NCBI GenBank assembly: GCA_010015655.1
Contig: ML976713.1
Span: 268,160-332,159, forward strand
Origin: Bimuria novae-zelandiae CBS 107.79
Lineage: Eukaryota; Ascomycota; Dothideomycetes; Pleosporales; Didymosphaeriaceae
DNA: 64,000 nt
Reading direction: 5' to 3'
In this document: one piece after another, positions 1 through 11,063 of the stretch
Numbering within the stretch: the first letter of the stretch is position 1
Layout of the letters: the number at the start of each line of letters is the position of its first letter
The notes under the pieces: model-generated
Told to the model about the DNA's origin: nothing
The model's input: the letters and a program-made list of their open reading frames with translations, nothing else
Database searches by the model: none
Made by a program: the position numbers and the translations under genes

Positions 1-3000
1 GACCTCCACTGGCCCAAACACGGAACGCAATCTACAAGTAGCCACCGTGGCGCTTGAGATAGCCCTCGCCCATTACTGGCAATCTCTTGGCTTGCGTCCC
101 GGACTCCTCATCGGTCATAGTCTTGGAGAGTATGCGGCACTTTGCACCGCTGGCGTGCTATCCGTGGGTGATGCCCTCGCCCTGGCCTACGAGCGGGCCA
201 CGCTCATCTTCAAGTGCCCCCCGTCTGAGGCTGGCATGTTGGCTGTTGGTCTTCCTGTAAGTACCATCAAGTACAGACTACGGGATTCGGCAGCGACCAT
301 GGGATGTGAGATATGTTGTGTGAATGGCCCGGCGAGCACAGTAGTTGGCGGACCGATTCCGGCTATTGTGGCTCTTCAGGAGTACCTCAAGCAGAATGAC
401 AACGTACCCGTTACCCGACTGCGAGTGTCCCATGCGTTCCACACACGCCAGATGGACTCCATTCTGGATGATCTCAAGCACAGTGCATCACGAATCAGCT
501 TCCACGCTCCTACTATGCCAGTCGCTTCGACGCTGCTAGGTCGGATTGTGAAGCCCGGCGAAGAGGGAGTCTTCAACGCAAATTATGTGCGACGACATAC
601 CCGGGAGCCCGTGGCCTTCCTGGACGCAGTGCGAGCCTGCGAATCTCAAGGTCTCATTCAGGATCAGTCCTTTGTCGTCGAGATCGGTCCTCATCCGATC
701 TGCATTGGGCTCTTGACTTCGTCGTTGGAGACAGCGCGCCCGAGCACCCAAGCTTCCATTCGTCGGGGCCGTGATGAATGGGAGTCAGTCTCCCAATGCC
801 TTGCTGCTGCGCATAGCGCACAGCTCCCTATCTCATGGGCGGAGTTCCACAAGGATCATCTGGATGGTCTTCGCTTGATGAGCGATCTACCGACCTATGC
901 ATTCGAACTAAAAAGCTTCTGGCACTCGTACAAGAGCCCCGAATTGTCCAGCAATGCATCCAATGTCGTATCTGATTCCTCTCCGCCAGCGAGATCAAGG
1001 CTTTCGTTGACATCGTTGCACTCAGTTGAGCAGGTACGAAAGGACGGACAAAAGCTACTTGCAACATTCGCGGCTGATTTAACCGACCCTCACCTTGCGA
1101 AAGCCATCGGCGGCCATGTTGTCGACAGCGTAGCCATCTGCCCAGCCAGCATTTTCATGGACATGGGCTACACTGCGGCAGCATACCTTGAAAGGGAAAG
1201 TAGCAACGTAGCGACTCCGTTCTTGGCCAGCTACGAGCTGACGAGTCTGAACATGACCAACCCATTGGTGCTTCGCGAAGGTGAACAACCACCACACGTC
1301 TCCGTGGAAGCGGTGCTTGACCTGCCGACAAATATCGTCTCAGTCCGCTTCATGTCTCGTCGTCAAGATAAGGCCAGTTCACCCACCAAGGAGCACGGCT
1401 CCTGCGTAATCCATTTGAGCCAGCCCGAGAGTCAATACCTGAAGGAATGGTCGCGAATGCAGCCACTGGTGAAGGCTCGACTGCATGCACTTGATACTGC
1501 GGGGCGTAGAGAGGTTCATGCGTTGGGCAGACGGCTGTTCTACAAGATATTCTCGGAGATTGTCGATTACTCCGCTCCGTACCATACGGTGGAGGAAGCC
1601 AATATCGCGGCTGACTTCCACGACGCCTCCATTATCCTCCAACAGCCTGTCACCTCGGATCTTGGCACGTTTACTTGCAACCCCTTTGTCATAGACGGCC
1701 TCGTTCACGTGGCTGGCTTCCTGCTCAACTCGGATTTGCGGAAGCCCAAGAATGTAGTCCACATTGCCAACCACATCGGAGCGTTGCGCATCGTCGGCGA
1801 TCTGATATCCAATGGACCATACCGCGCCTATGCGACCATTCGGGAACAAGACGCCAAATCGGGTACCAGCATCTGTGATGTGTACTTGATCGATCGCCAG
1901 GAGAAACTCGTCGCTCTTTGCACTGACATATGCTTCAAGCAGCTCGAGCGTGACTTCTTCGCGATGCTGACGGGTTCTGCTCGTGCAGTCTCCCCGAAAC
2001 CGCGTCAGAAAGCCATTGTTCCCAGTCGAGTCCAGCAGGCTCAAGCCGACCTGTCAAGTTCCTCAATCTCGTCCTCAGAGGCGGACGATTCGAGCACATT
2101 CTCAGATGTGTCGAGCGTGTCTTCGGAAACACTAGACCTCGCGACAGAGCTATTCGAAGCAGTAGCGGGGCGCAGTGGTGTCAGCGTTGCCGAGCTGAAG
2201 AAGGCTATGGGTACGACGTTCCAAGATTTGGGTGTCGACTCACAGATGAGCATATCCATCATCGCAGATTTCCAGAAAGCCACTGCAGTCGAGCTACCGG
2301 CGGCCTTCTTCGCCAATTTCCCAACGCCAGCTGACGCCCAAAAGGAGCTGGGTAGCGAGGGAATGGGTGATGAGGGTGTGCCGGCCAAGAAGCAACTGAA
2401 CCAGGCGCCAGCTCCGGCCGCAGCCCCAGCCAAACGCAAAAACACAAAAGCCCAAGCCGGTCCCAGCAGTGTTCTTTTCCGTCTTGTCTCCGAAGCACTC
2501 GGCCTAGATGCTAGTGATCTCACGCCTTCAACCACGTTTGAGGATATCGGTATGGACTCAATGCTCAGCATCAAGATCATATCCACGTTCCAAGCAGAGA
2601 CAGGGGTTGAGCTGCCAGCAGCTTTCTTCTCCGAGTACCCAACCATAGGGGCTGCACGGGAAGAGTTGGATGGCCCTGCGGATGCGCCTACCTCTGTTGA
2701 ACAGCGGGAAGGCCCATCTCCCGTGAAGAAAGAGCCCGTTCCAGTCACTGCTCCCGTGAAGTCCAGTGCTGAGTCGGCGCGCCAGCAAAGAATCGACAAC
2801 GCTGTCTCACGAGCAGTCCTGATCCAGGGCAAGTCCAAATCACGCGCCGCTCCATTGTTCATGACGACCGATGGCTCGGGAACAGTAGAGTCCTACATCC
2901 ATCTTAGCGCGCTTCCAGAAGGCCGTCGGATCTATGCCCTTGAGTCGCCCTTCCTAGAGACCCCCGATGTCTTCGACCTGTCAATCGAGGAAATGGCATC

Positions 3001-3721
3001 AATCTTCATCCGTTCCATTCGCAAGATCCAGCCTCAAGGGCCGTATCTGATCGGCGGTTGGTCCGCAGGGTCGATCTATGCGTATGAGGTCGCTCACCGC
3101 CTTATGCGCGAAGGCGAGGAGATACTGGCGCTCATCATCCTCGACATGCGCGCGCCCTCACTCATCCCCACCGCCATCGTTACGACTGACTTCGTCGATA
3201 AGCTCGGCACGTTCGAGGGCATTAACCGCGCTCGGGACTTGCCGGAAGATCTCTCCGTCAAGGAGAAGGCCCACCTCATGGCGACATGCCGCGCGCTCTC
3301 GCGCTACGACGCGCCCACCTTCCCTGCCGACCGGCAGCCGCGCCAGGTCGCGGTCGTGTGGGCGCGTCTCGGTCTCGACAATCGGCCGGATGCTCCTAAG
3401 GCGAACATGCTTCGTCCTGGGCTCGAGCTTGGTAAGCCCCTAGCCGAAATGAACCTGGAGGAGTTCCAGTACTACTTCAACTCGTGGTTCTATGGTCGGC
3501 GTGACCAGTTTGGCAAGAATGGCTGGGAGGAGTTTGTTGGAGAACATATTGAGGTGTACGACGTGGATGGAGGTACGTAATACTGCTCACCCTTCCTCTG
3601 GGAAATCCGTTGACTGACTTGCTTACTAGATCATTTCTCCATGATGTGTCCGCCATTTGCTGGCGCGGTGGGTCAGATTGTTGCAGCTACTGTTGCGAAG
3701 GCAGTCGAAGAGGAAGCATAG
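1..3721 (+). CDS. Non-reducing polyketide synthase, 3' part (AT-PT-ACP-ACP-TE)
   Basis: The reading frame is already open at base 2, so the gene starts upstream of the window. Domains in order are: acyltransferase with the GHSLGE nucleophile motif (Ser codon 119-121); product-template domain with the GHVV histidine (1115-1117) and the VIDGLVH aspartate (1694-1696); a first ACP (GVDS, Ser 2240-2242); a Ser/Ala/Pro linker; a second ACP (GMDS, Ser 2558-2560); and a thioesterase with GGWSAGS (Ser 3062-3064). A 57 bp intron (3573-3629) precedes a last exon (3630-3721) that supplies the thioesterase histidine in GDHFSMMCPPF; without it the frame stops at 3580. By family knowledge such enzymes iteratively condense malonyl-CoA, the PT domain directs aromatic cyclisation and the TE releases the product. 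The tandem ACPs with TE resemble DHN-melanin and conidial-pigment synthases, but the product cannot be fixed because the SAT and KS domains are outside the window. Confidence 0.95.
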
Positions 3722-5022
3722 AGGAAGGACTTAGATTTCTTAGTATAGATGCAGTATAGATTCATCCAAGCTTTCTTTGCATACCGGTCCCCACCGTCTG
3801 CTTGCAATAGTCCGAGCTCAGGCACGCGAGAATTGGTCACGGTTTCCATCTTGGCCACGACTTTTATGCATCCAACAATACTTTTGTTTGCTCGCATGGT
3901 ACATCGTGATGCCGGTTTCGTTTTTGAAATAACGTGGAAAGTCGGGTGAATCATTTCCGGGGACGAGTTTCGCCAGCTGTTTCTGTTTTTGAGTTCATTC
4001 AGTATCGCGAAACAATCTCCCCTGAACTAACGATCTGCATTCAGACCGACTCCAAGAACGGAACCACTGCAATGAACAGCGGTGAGGCCCACTGTCTGGT
4101 ATAAAAAGCCATCTCAATGCAGAAAGGAGGCGCAGTCGGCGGATCATTAAAGAGCTCGGCGGAGTCTATTATTTTTCCGACGCGAGCCCGTGGGGACACG
4201 GAACGCAAATTGGCGCGCATAAGGCTTGTCATTACCGAGTCCGATCAGGCAGGCACTGGACATCCGGTATGCGAGAGATACTTGTAGATTGGTGAAACAA
4301 TATGGACAACAGCAGGTCTGCGAGTCTCGCCTGCTCGCGTGGGAGAGGGAATGGCTGACTGCAAGGCGCGGTGGGCGGTGGGCGTTGGGCGTTGTGGAGG
4401 CTCTGGAGGCTCTGGAATGACCCCAGTCGAGGCTTCTAAATTAGGGCTCGATGGTCAGGGTCTCCTTCCACAAACTGCAGGACGACAGCGTGCTGACGGT
4501 GTGTGGCGAAACGACGACCCAGAGATTGCACGCAGGTCCAACTGTGGCTTTCCCAACATCAGCGGCCCGCATTGCGTGCATCTTAACTTTTTTCGGCAGC
4601 TCGTGTGTGTGTGTGTGTGGGTTGGAGCGTGTGACGCGCCTGCTACGGTTGCTTGTACCCCTCCCTCGCGACTTGCCTGTTCGGCAAGAGCCCCTCTCCA
4701 GTCGCAGTGCAGCAGCAGCACTCGACCTCATTCACAACTCTGACCGCCACGAGGTAAATCTCGCACGCCGTCCGTCGCCCCGCCGTCTGCCGAGGCTGCT
4801 TGGGAAACAATTTGGGCGCTGTGGGCCAGTCAACGCGCGCCCTGCAGTCTTTCCGGAGGCTGAAACGGTGCAAGGTCCATCCTGCGAGCACCCGCTGGCA
4901 CAAGTCTTGCACCAGCTCGTTTACTACACCAAGCGGATCTCCCTGGCCTCCTACTGTCTCGCACCCGTACTCCACTTCCCCGACCGGCGGACTATGTATA
5001 CGCCCGCCCGACACCCTCCATC
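3722..5022. other. Intergenic region between PKS and Ser/Pro-rich gene
   Basis: I see no supported gene here. Several overlapping frames of 60-190 codons run through 4230-5026, but they are low-complexity, share no recognisable motif and overlap each other. The stretch just before 5023 is pyrimidine-rich and probably is the promoter and leader of the next gene. Confidence 0.5.
4603..4618. repeat. (GT)8 microsatellite
   Basis: Eight uninterrupted GT units about 400 bp upstream of the Ser/Pro-rich gene. It would be a candidate length-polymorphic marker; nothing suggests a function. Confidence 0.9.
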
Positions 5023-6273
5023 ATGAAAGCCACAAATCTCCCTCACTCGCCTCCTGTTATCGCTGCCGCTGCCGCCGACGACCTCGCTCCCCGCCTGCAG
5101 GCACTCGCGACCTCGAACCCCACTACCCAAAAGACGGCATCCGACTTGCTGGACGCAAGCCTCGGTACCCCCTGTCGCCCGAGCACAAACAATAAGAAGG
5201 CCGACCTTACCGCCAGCACCGTGTCCCAAGAAGCACCTGCTCTCACACAGGACACGACGGCGACTATTCACTCTGAGCAAGTACTCTCGCCAGTCACCGA
5301 CGACATCCCAGCAGACGCGTCTTCAACTATGGGCAAAGCAATGGGCAGTCCCACCTCCACCGACTCGCGGCGCCCGTCAACCCCTCGCGCCCAGACGGAC
5401 CCCTCGCCCTCCTTCGACGCCCTCCCTACACACAACCAGCGAGCTCGAAACCGATCGCCATACTCGCGTTCACACCTCCGCTCCTCCAGCGGACCTAGCT
5501 CAGTAGTCGCTCCACCCATGATGCGGGCACACTCGCTTCCCACGGTCATGAACCCGTCCGGCCACCTTGCCTTGTCTCCCTCCCCAGTACCAGGCCGACC
5601 ATCTTCTCCGCTCCGCTCTCCCAAGCGCAATCGGAGCCCGCGAGGTCAAGCCACCCTCTACGAGGATTCATATGCACACTCCGGAGTACCTAGTGTGTGT
5701 GACATCTCCGAGGATGCGGAGCTCGAATTGACCCCCAAGGTTGGAACCATGCAGCCTTCGCCCATCTCATCCCTTTACAGCAGCAGCGGTTCCTTGTCTA
5801 GGCGAAGGAGGCCCGCCTCTCCGCTCCACCAAGTCGCCTTTGGGGGAGCTCCGATGGCACCGCCTGTCCGGACGCCTACATCGGGCTTGCCTTCGCCATT
5901 GCTGTCGGCCGCCAAGTTCAATGAGCCCTTCCCAGGCATGAACTCTCACTATCCTTCCTCACTCACGTCATCGTCTGTACCGTCTACACCGACCTCAATG
6001 CGCTCCCGCAGCCCCTCAATCTCGTCTCTCGAGACCATTCCGGATACACCAGATGCGGAAGAGGAGGCCATCGAGGCAGACCGCATTGCCAAGCTGAAGG
6101 CCGCAGCTGAACGCGAGGAAGAGAGCGAGGGTGGCCGGCGATCGAGCCTCGACGTCCCGGGCGGCAGTGGCCGCGTCTTTGGATTCGGCAAGCGTGACTC
6201 TAGGAAGCGCTGGAGTGTCTGCGGTGCTGAGAGGCGCCAAGACCTTGACTTGGAGACGATCTGGGAAGACTAA
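5023..6273 (+). CDS. Ser/Pro-rich conserved fungal protein of unknown function
   Basis: Uninterrupted frame of 416 codons. Most of the protein is low-complexity and disordered-looking, rich in Ser, Pro and Arg, with many SP/TP and RxxS sites (for example SRSPSISSLETIPD) that would suit proline-directed kinases. An acidic, possibly helical stretch (AEEEAIEADRIAKLKAAAE) lies about residues 345-365. The C-terminus ends in a compact motif, KRWSVCGAERR followed by DLDLETIWED. I recall this tail from ascomycete proteins annotated only as basic proline-rich or hypothetical, so the family appears conserved, but no biochemical role is known to me. There are no membrane segments or signal peptide. The ATG at 5023 follows a pyrimidine-rich leader. 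Coding-region composition is normal and shows no RIP. Confidence 0.8.
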   Translation: MKATNLPHSPPVIAAAAADDLAPRLQALATSNPTTQKTASDLLDASLGTPCRPSTNNKKADLTASTVSQEAPALTQDTTATIHSEQVLSPVTDDIPADASSTMGKAMGSPTSTDSRRPSTPRAQTDPSPSFDALPTHNQRARNRSPYSRSHLRSSSGPSSVVAPPMMRAHSLPTVMNPSGHLALSPSPVPGRPSSPLRSPKRNRSPRGQATLYEDSYAHSGVPSVCDISEDAELELTPKVGTMQPSPISSLYSSSGSLSRRRRPASPLHQVAFGGAPMAPPVRTPTSGLPSPLLSAAKFNEPFPGMNSHYPSSLTSSSVPSTPTSMRSRSPSISSLETIPDTPDAEEEAIEADRIAKLKAAAEREEESEGGRRSSLDVPGGSGRVFGFGKRDSRKRWSVCGAERRQDLDLETIWED

Positions 6274-7619
6274 AGGCTGTCACGCATGCCGTGCCTCTTT
6301 TCTTCTCTGTACTATGCCTCATCAAGCCTACAGGACCCTGCATTTCTCTGGCGTTGGGATGTATCTATCTCAGGCTTTTGGCCTGTTTTCTCCTTTTTTT
6401 AATGGGTAGCATTCTCTTTCTCTCAATCATTGCTCCAGTTCTCTTCGGCGTTCGCTCGATACGCTGATAGGGATGTGAGCCCCCCCCCCCGGATTTGTTT
6501 TCACGTTCAAAGGTATATGCTCATGATGGCATCTGATGAATTTGTATGTTTAGCGAGATACCCTTCGATGAAGGAGCATGGTGTTTGGAATGCGAGAAAG
6601 CTTTTACAGGCCACGCTACCACCGACTGCTGGAGCTGGATACTGTACCAAATGCATACATATATGAAATTGTTCGAGTCACATCAATTGCTCTTGGTATT
6701 TGAAACGGATTCGCTGTGACGGCAGGTGAGACTTGGTCTGTTTGGTACACAGTGTTCACACAGGAAATTCCTTGGCTGTTTGGAACTGTCGTTGTGTTCA
6801 TTGAAATGATGTTGAGCAGCAATGGCGGGTGGGAGGGCTGTGTGCGAGGATGGTGTCAGGAGGGAAAGAGCGAGGCTCTGCGATGGCATCATGGGCGCGT
6901 GAGTTTCGCGTCGCGACCTCCTACCCCTCTTCCTACACTTGTTCCAGCCTGCTCGTCCCAGACTCTCAGTCTTGTACATCATTGTACATGTCGCGGCACG
7001 ACGTTCGACGAAGCTCAATTACGAGCAGGCTTTCGAGGAGCGAAATATGGACTCTCGACGGTGTTCGTTTTCCATGACGTCGGGCGCTTGAAGAGAATAA
7101 GGACAACGAGAACATACACGTGTAAGCTATACCGGACTAGAATGTTTCGCGAAAACTTCTGTGTGTGTTTCCGGCCTTGGAAGAGCTATTCTCGTCGTCC
7201 GGCCTGGGTACTCCTTCACACGTGAGCTCGGGAAAGTCAACCAATTGCAAGCAGCGACGCTGATCCTTGTTTACTTATTCTACACAGGCACGGAACTGTG
7301 TGCCTGCCGTTTCGCATAGCTACTGCCAATAACATCGTACATCAAGCTTGCGGCTGAACGCCGCTATTTCGCTAACATCGCGACTGGTGAGGCTGTGGGT
7401 TAGTATGTGCGTCTTGGCCATGAGTATTACCGGATTCGGATGCACTACGACTTTATGTGTTTGCACGGGCAAGGCTGAGCACGGAGAACTTCAGCCGCTG
7501 AAGATTTCTCCTGATGTGGTTAGGGCGAAGGTAACAAGGTAATTCGCGATTTTGATGGTCGATATAAGAATGGTAAACCACACAATGCTCACAGTATTAT
7601 TATCCACCCTCTCGGCAAG
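6274..7619. other. Intergenic region with C11 tract
   Basis: No supported gene. A run of 11 C lies at 6480-6490. Short frames at 6430-7225 on both strands overlap each other and lack family motifs. Part of this interval should contain the 3' UTR of the Ser/Pro-rich gene and the promoter of the secreted hydrolase. Confidence 0.5.
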
Positions 7620-9647
7620 ATGCTCTACTCTTCGTTTTTGAAGACGGTTGTTTTAGTCCAGGCGCAGGCCTTGCTTTTGACTGAAGCCCGCTCTATGATC
7701 CAGACACGCGATGGTTCCATCAATTGGACTGAATGCCCAACGGCTATCACGGATGTGAATGGTGTGCCTTCTGATTGTGGGACGCTCGCTGTGCCTCTAG
7801 ATTACACGGATTTGGACTCCGGGAAAAAGCTGAACTTGACCCTGATCAGGATCAAAGCAGCGATCCAGCCTTCCAAAGGTAACATACTCATCAATCCCGG
7901 AGGCCCGGGGATCGGTGGCTTTCAGTATCTATCCGGCGCCGATGCTCCGATTATCTTGAGGTGCGTAATCTGCATGGACATCCCTTGAGATGAAGCTAAC
8001 ATCGTGTAGCATGACTGGTGGGCAACATGATCTTATTGGGTTCGATTACAGGTTCGTGTTCAGATGGTACAGTCCTTTAGATTAGTACTCACACTACCCA
8101 GAGGTACTGGAGACACACTGCCCGTCACCTGCTACGACCCCAAAAGCATATACGACCAAGTCGAAGTCCTCAGATCCACAGTCATGGTCCCTGCTTTGAC
8201 CAATGCGTCGAGCTCAGCATTGGGCGAACTCTGGGCAATAAGTGGCGCCAACGCGATACGCTGCGCCAGAGAAGCGAAGGACGTCTTGCCGTTGGTGAGC
8301 ACGGCCTTCACTGCGAGAGACTACATACAGGTGGTGGATGCTTTAGGCGAGGATGGCATGCTACGGTACTGGGGTAAGTTTACAAACTCTCGTCGATCAA
8401 CATTTTTGTAAGATGGAGGTGACTGATCCGTACAGGCCATTCTTACGGAACCCAACTCGGCGCCACCATCGCAGCCATGTTCCCCGAGCGCATCCACAGA
8501 ATGGTCATCGATGGCGTCGTAAACCCCCACGAGTACACCGACGGCTGGGAGTACGACCCCGTCCCAGCGGGCGACCTCGCTCTCGAACAGTTCCTCAAAT
8601 CCTGCGTCGCTGCCGGACCCGACGTCTGCCTTCTCGCAAGGGACAACGCCACAGTCGCCTCCCTCACCACGAAAATCACAGACCTTCTCGACGAAGTCCG
8701 CGTCGAACCCATCCTTATGGGCTCCAACGTGACCAGCGAGCTCGTCGGCCCCGGCGAACTCATCAGCGTGCTCAACAACGGATTCCGCATCGCCCAAGCC
8801 CTCGCGCCCTACATCGCCGCCTGGCTCGACGCCGTCTTCCGCCGGAACCTCACAGCGTACCACGCCGCGCGCGCCGTGCTTTTCGCAGGTGACGAAGCAG
8901 CGGGACCATTCGGCGGTGCCAGTGCCGGGATCAGCACCATAGCGATTCGATGCGCAGACTCAACGTTCCGCGCGGACAAGCTAGACGGTGAAGTGCGACG
9001 ACGAGTGGAAAAGCTAGAGAGTATGAGCCACTTGTTTGGCGACAGCTACCCGGCGTCGTATCTCTCGTGTGCGCGGTGGAAAGTCAAGGGCAAAGAGCAG
9101 TATACGGGCGACTACAAAGCTAAGACGAAATACCCAATGTTTATTATAGGGAGCCCATATGATTTGCGCACGCCGCTTTCTTCGGCGAAGAATGTGAGTG
9201 CGGGGTTTGAGGGGAGTGTGGTGTTGCAGCATAATGGGTTGGGCGTAAGTTCACTTTCTCTCTTTTCCCCCTTTCTTCATTGCTCTGCTAGGTTTGTGGG
9301 TGAAGAAATGGGGGCATATGAATGGTACGCTAATGAGATGATAGCATACGGTGCGCTACTCACCAGGCCAGTGCGCTATTAATGCTGTCCGCGCGTACTT
9401 CAACAACGGAACGCTGCCTGAGGAGGGCACGGTGTGTGAGCCGGACTTCGACATTTTCTCGGGGCACTCACTACGGGAGTCGTTCTTGCCGGAGGGGCTG
9501 GGGAACGGGACGAATGGAACAGCGGCGAAGCCGGGTGCGAATGCACCGTTGGAGTTTGAATCTGGTGCTGCGGCGGGAAGGGTGGGATGGACTTTAAGAT
9601 GGGTCGTTCTCAGTTTGGCGGTTTTCAGAGCAGCGTGGGGGATGTGA
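7620..9647 (+). CDS. Secreted TAP-like alpha/beta hydrolase (serine aminopeptidase type)
   Basis: Five exons can be joined in frame: 7620-7960, 8010-8051, 8102-8373, 8436-9244 and 9345-9647, giving 588 residues. The introns are 49, 50, 62 and 100 bp with GT..AG ends; intron 1 has a GCTAAC branch site. The N-terminus is a likely signal peptide (MLYSSFLKTVVLVQAQALLL). Core motifs are NPGGPG, GFDYRGTGDT, the nucleophile elbow GHSYGTQLG (split by intron 3), an aspartate loop IIGSPYDLRTP, and the histidine GLG-HT restored only by splicing 9244 to 9345. The cysteine-bearing C-terminal part, with FNNGTLPEEGTVCEPD, is typical of the TAP C-terminal domain. A hydrophobic tail (RWVVLSLAVFRAAWGM) after a small-residue stretch suggests a GPI anchor. 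Family members are extracellular peptidases or esterases; the substrate here is unknown. Confidence 0.9.
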
Positions 9648-10387
9648 GCTGATGGAGTTGATCGATCGGCGCTGGGACATAGTTTGGGTTCTGGGATGTG
9701 TTGTAGTCCTGGGCTGGGTGCGAGTTGCTGGCTTTGGAGGTGTACGATACGATGGTGATAGACAGCGCTAGGTTTACATAATCAAACTCATGTATAAATC
9801 TAGAGCAAATTCCCCATCTAGGGTAAAAGATGCGAGAATCGAGGTTTGGTACGAAAGTACAATAGCATTGCGTGGCGAGGTCTGGCTCCGCGGATGCATT
9901 GTCGCAAGGCCGGTGAGGTCGGGGCTGGCGAAACGATTACTCCGTCTTGGTCATCATACATGTGATGTAGAGCTTGTTGTTATGGACTGCGCTGTTTATG
10001 CGGGGTTGCTTGTGGGGCTTGATACTTCAGGTGCTCTCCGTGATCAACAGTCTGTTTTAAAAGCTGGAAAAATCCACTGTTATTATTAAGATTGCTATAC
10101 TAAGCTTCCGTCAGGTTGAAAAAAGTCGTACGAAACTCGTGCGAAGCGGATAAGCATGCGCTCCACTCCTCGTCCATCGGACCTGGTATGGAGATCACTT
10201 CGGAGATGGCGCTGACCCTAGATTTTCCCCGGCCTGCACCGCAAACTGCGGTGCGAGCCGTTTGTACAATGGCGTCACAGCGGTACTTCACCGTTTTGCA
10301 ACTAAGTTTTGGTATAGGAACCATTGTCTTTCTAAGATTGGGTACTTTTGCGTTGTATTTACGTAAGATTTCATCCACATCACTACC
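9648..10387. other. Intergenic region
   Basis: No supported gene. Frames at 9790-10089 (+) and 10100-10378 (-) lack any recognisable motif. The stretch just before 10388 reads like the promoter and leader of the truncated hydrolase that follows. Confidence 0.4.
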
Positions 10388-10529
10388 ATGTCCGCGAAAC
10401 CCTTCGTCGTGATTATTCCTGGTGCCTCACAGAACCCTACTCATTTTGGGCATCTCGCACATCTGTTGCAGCTAGCTGGGTACCCCACCTACTCCGCGAT
10501 TCTACCCTCGGTGGGTGCTACCGGATACG
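10388..10529 (+). pseudogene. 5' fragment of an alpha/beta-hydrolase gene
   Basis: About 47 codons from the ATG at 10388 match the N-terminus of small fungal alpha/beta hydrolases: an opening beta strand and oxyanion-loop motif (FVVIIPGASQNP), then HLLQLAGYPTYSAILPSVGA. After roughly 10529 the frame passes into AT-rich sequence with repeated ATATAAATCT and ends at 10606 without the nucleophile, acid or histidine segments. It is therefore a truncated remnant. A short frame at about 11407-11538 (ending EIDGVPAPVMR) could be its displaced 3' end, but I cannot confirm the family, so I leave that as a possibility only. Confidence 0.6.
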
Positions 10530-10979
10530 CGTTCCTCCGATTATATAAATCTATATATAAATCTAATCTCCTTCAGTGTTCGTCAGAAGTCGGAGCAAAG
10601 CTCTAATTTGCCATTTCTATATGACCCGTGTGCGGCAGATTTTGGCCATGCGGGGGATAGCTATCTATAATAATTCTTAACAATTACTTAGCTAATAATG
10701 CGCTAGAACTACTTTTTAATATAACTATATCCTTAACTTAAGAAAACTCCTTTTAATAGTGTATCGGCGCAGGTCACTCAAAGGATCGATGTTGGCGTAT
10801 CTCCTAGCAGAGGCATGTGGGAGTGCGTGTATAAGAATGTAGCCTCGAATGAATTAAGTGCCTATAGGCCTGGTACGAAAGGATACGGAAAAGGTACTGA
10901 ACTACAAAAGCCCCAAGCTCCTCTAAATACACCTCTTCCCAGATGGCTAGCTAGCACATAACTGCCATAGGTTGACCGT

Positions 10980-11063
10980 CGGTCTGATGGATCCGAAATA
11001 GGTCCGAATCGGATTCGTAGTTCCCCATCGGTCTGATAGATCCGAAATTGGTCCGATACGGAT
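10980..11063. repeat. Two-copy direct repeat, 49 bp period
   Basis: CGGTCTGAT(G/A)GATCCGAAAT recurs at 10980 and 11029, and the similarity continues for about 35 bp in each copy with a few substitutions. The repeat lies inside the decayed AT-rich block. Confidence 0.75.

Noticed and set aside
1379..2862. Long minus-strand frames of 221 and 273 codons inside the PKS
   Set aside because: They are antisense shadows of the AT/PT/ACP coding sequence.
4226..5026. Overlapping frames upstream of the Ser/Pro-rich gene, up to 191 codons
   Set aside because: They overlap on both strands, are compositionally biased and show no domain or codon pattern; the interval is better read as promoter and leader.
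9345..9371. Loss of the catalytic histidine in the TAP-like hydrolase
   Set aside because: An acceptor at 9371 would join GLG to CAIN and drop the histidine, but the GATAG acceptor at 9344 keeps the frame and restores GLG-HT, so the enzyme looks intact.
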